Shown piece by piece: positions 63,446 to 64,000 of a DNA stretch of 64,000 bases; positions within the stretch are counted from its first letter, which is position 1; every line of letters starts with the position of its first letter. The notes below the pieces were generated by a model. It saw nothing but the letters and a program-made list of their open reading frames with translations, had not been told where the DNA came from and did no database searches. The position numbers and the translations under genes were made by a program. This DNA is from Thiomonas sp. X19 (GTDB lineage: Bacteria; Pseudomonadota; Gammaproteobacteria; Burkholderiales; Burkholderiaceae_C): positions 1,666,468-1,730,467 of the forward strand of contig NZ_LT605203.1 of NCBI RefSeq assembly GCF_900089495.1. Direction: 5' to 3'.

Positions 63446-63779
63446 TTAGAAAATACTCCGCCACACCCCTCGAGTGAGCGGAACGGTTCTGTTTGTGGGG
63501 CGTGATGGCTATGCCGTCGCACGCTGGGGCGCGAAGGCATCCGCAAGAAAGCTCCAGACTGAACCCTGCGTGGAAGGGTGGCGCCGCGTGGCACCCAACG
63601 TCGTGAAAACTCGATAAGCTCACCACGAGCGCCTCCCAGCCCGGAGCGGAATCCGAAAAACCAGGCCGAATGGCGCAATTGGTCTGGTTTTATGGCGCCC
63701 TTGCCGCCAGATTAGGGTGACAAGGCGTGGCGCCCCCCACAACACGAGTTGACCCTCCACCACCGAATGAGGAATCACC
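63203..63779 (+). other. 577-bp gene-free region: right end of the insertion sequence and upstream of a methyltransferase gene
   Basis: Up to about 63445 it is IS sequence. The rest has a hairpin (63656-63692) and the methyltransferase upstream region. No gene is supported; short frames on either strand have no recognisable family. Confidence 0.5.
63656..63692 (+). terminator. Inverted repeat, possible terminator
   Basis: AAAACCAG (63657-63664) and CTGGTTTT (63684-63691) form an 8-bp stem with a 19-nt loop that can pair further (GCC/GGT region). A- and T-runs on both sides fit a bidirectional terminator. No intact gene directly upstream needs it, so it may serve a lost one. Confidence 0.35.
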
Positions 63780-64000
63780 ATGGAACTCAAGAAACACTGG
63801 GAGCACGTTTACGCAACAAAACCGACCAACACGGTCAGTTGGTTCCAAGAGCATGCCGAGCAGTCGGTTTGGCTCATCCAGGCGTCCGGTGTTCCATTTG
63901 CCGCATCAATCATCGATGTCGGCGGGGGTGCCTCCACGCTCGTGGACGACTTGCTTGACCGCGGGTATTCAAACCTTAGCGTGCTCGACCTTTCCGTCTC
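63780..64000 (+). CDS. Class I SAM-dependent methyltransferase, N-terminal part (runs off window)
   Basis: The first 73 residues are seen. They open MELKKHWEHVYATKPTNTVS and reach the SAM-binding motif IIDVGGGASTLVDDLLDRGY, followed by the strand LSVLDLS. This N-terminus (KxHWExVYxxKxxxxVSWF) is typical of a widespread methyltransferase family with unknown substrate, often near metal- or arsenic-related genes. GAGGAA lies 7 bases before ATG 63780. The downstream part is outside the window. Confidence 0.85.
   Translation, partial: MELKKHWEHVYATKPTNTVSWFQEHAEQSVWLIQASGVPFAASIIDVGGGASTLVDDLLDRGYSNLSVLDLSV

Noticed and set aside
63418..63678. 86-codon leftward frame after the insertion sequence
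   Set aside because: It crosses the right end of the IS, has no ribosome site or family resemblance, and is probably chance.

Overview
The window is about two-thirds G+C, densely coded on both strands, and its genes are typical of a betaproteobacterium, most likely Burkholderiales. The parE-parC pair, the glycolate oxidase set glcD-E-F, the mdtABC-type efflux operon, type IV pilus genes and the palindromic-repeat load would fit a Thiomonas-like genome, but the genus is a guess. No rRNA, tRNA, CRISPR array or replication origin was recognised.

Region 1-27.3 kb is mostly housekeeping: the end of pilY1 and a minor pilin, purN and an RsmB-like rRNA methyltransferase, a fatty acid desaturase, a methyltransferase-dapA-bamC operon, topoisomerase IV (parE, parC), a RidA-family protein, rhlE, an ilvE-zinc finger-waaF operon, an SbmA/YddA-like ABC transporter, DoxX and glycine-zipper membrane proteins, a LysE exporter, radA and alr. 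Between them lie small accessory patches: a complete DUF1778/GNAT toxin-antitoxin pair with a three-copy operator-like repeat, a broken WYL regulator, an orphan RelE/ParE toxin and a frameshifted hicB.

Region 27.6-36 kb carries lplT, a TlpA-like thioredoxin, a 167-bp IS5-like MITE, an EamA transporter, glutathione peroxidase and the glycolate oxidase genes. Region 36.1-39.2 kb is foreign: an IS110 transposase next to two low-G+C genes (a CPBP membrane protease and an M23 peptidase), each ending in a similar hairpin and together flanked by a direct repeat. This looks like an integron-cassette-type insertion without an integrase. Region 39.3-48.7 kb has a PAP2 phosphatase, an Fnr regulator, an SOS-box-controlled Y-family polymerase, sterol desaturase, SRPBCC and VOC proteins, a brnA antitoxin with a decayed brnT, an FAD-linked D-lactate dehydrogenase, a cobalamin adenosyltransferase and an IS1182 element inserted exactly at the stop codon of the latter.

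Region 49-61.3 kb is a multidrug efflux operon (mdtA, mdtB, mdtC, OprM-like channel) followed by an MFS exporter and a hexose-6-phosphate mutarotase. The end (61.3-64 kb) holds a wreck of a type ISP restriction-modification gene, an integrase-core insertion sequence and the start of a methyltransferase gene.

The most unusual feature is a family of G+C-rich palindromic repeats. They sit between genes but also inside the reading frames of mdtA, mdtB and mdtC, where they are translated as in-frame peptide insertions. In mdtB no alternative start codon can avoid the repeat. A second palindromic family shows a compensatory stem change between two copies.
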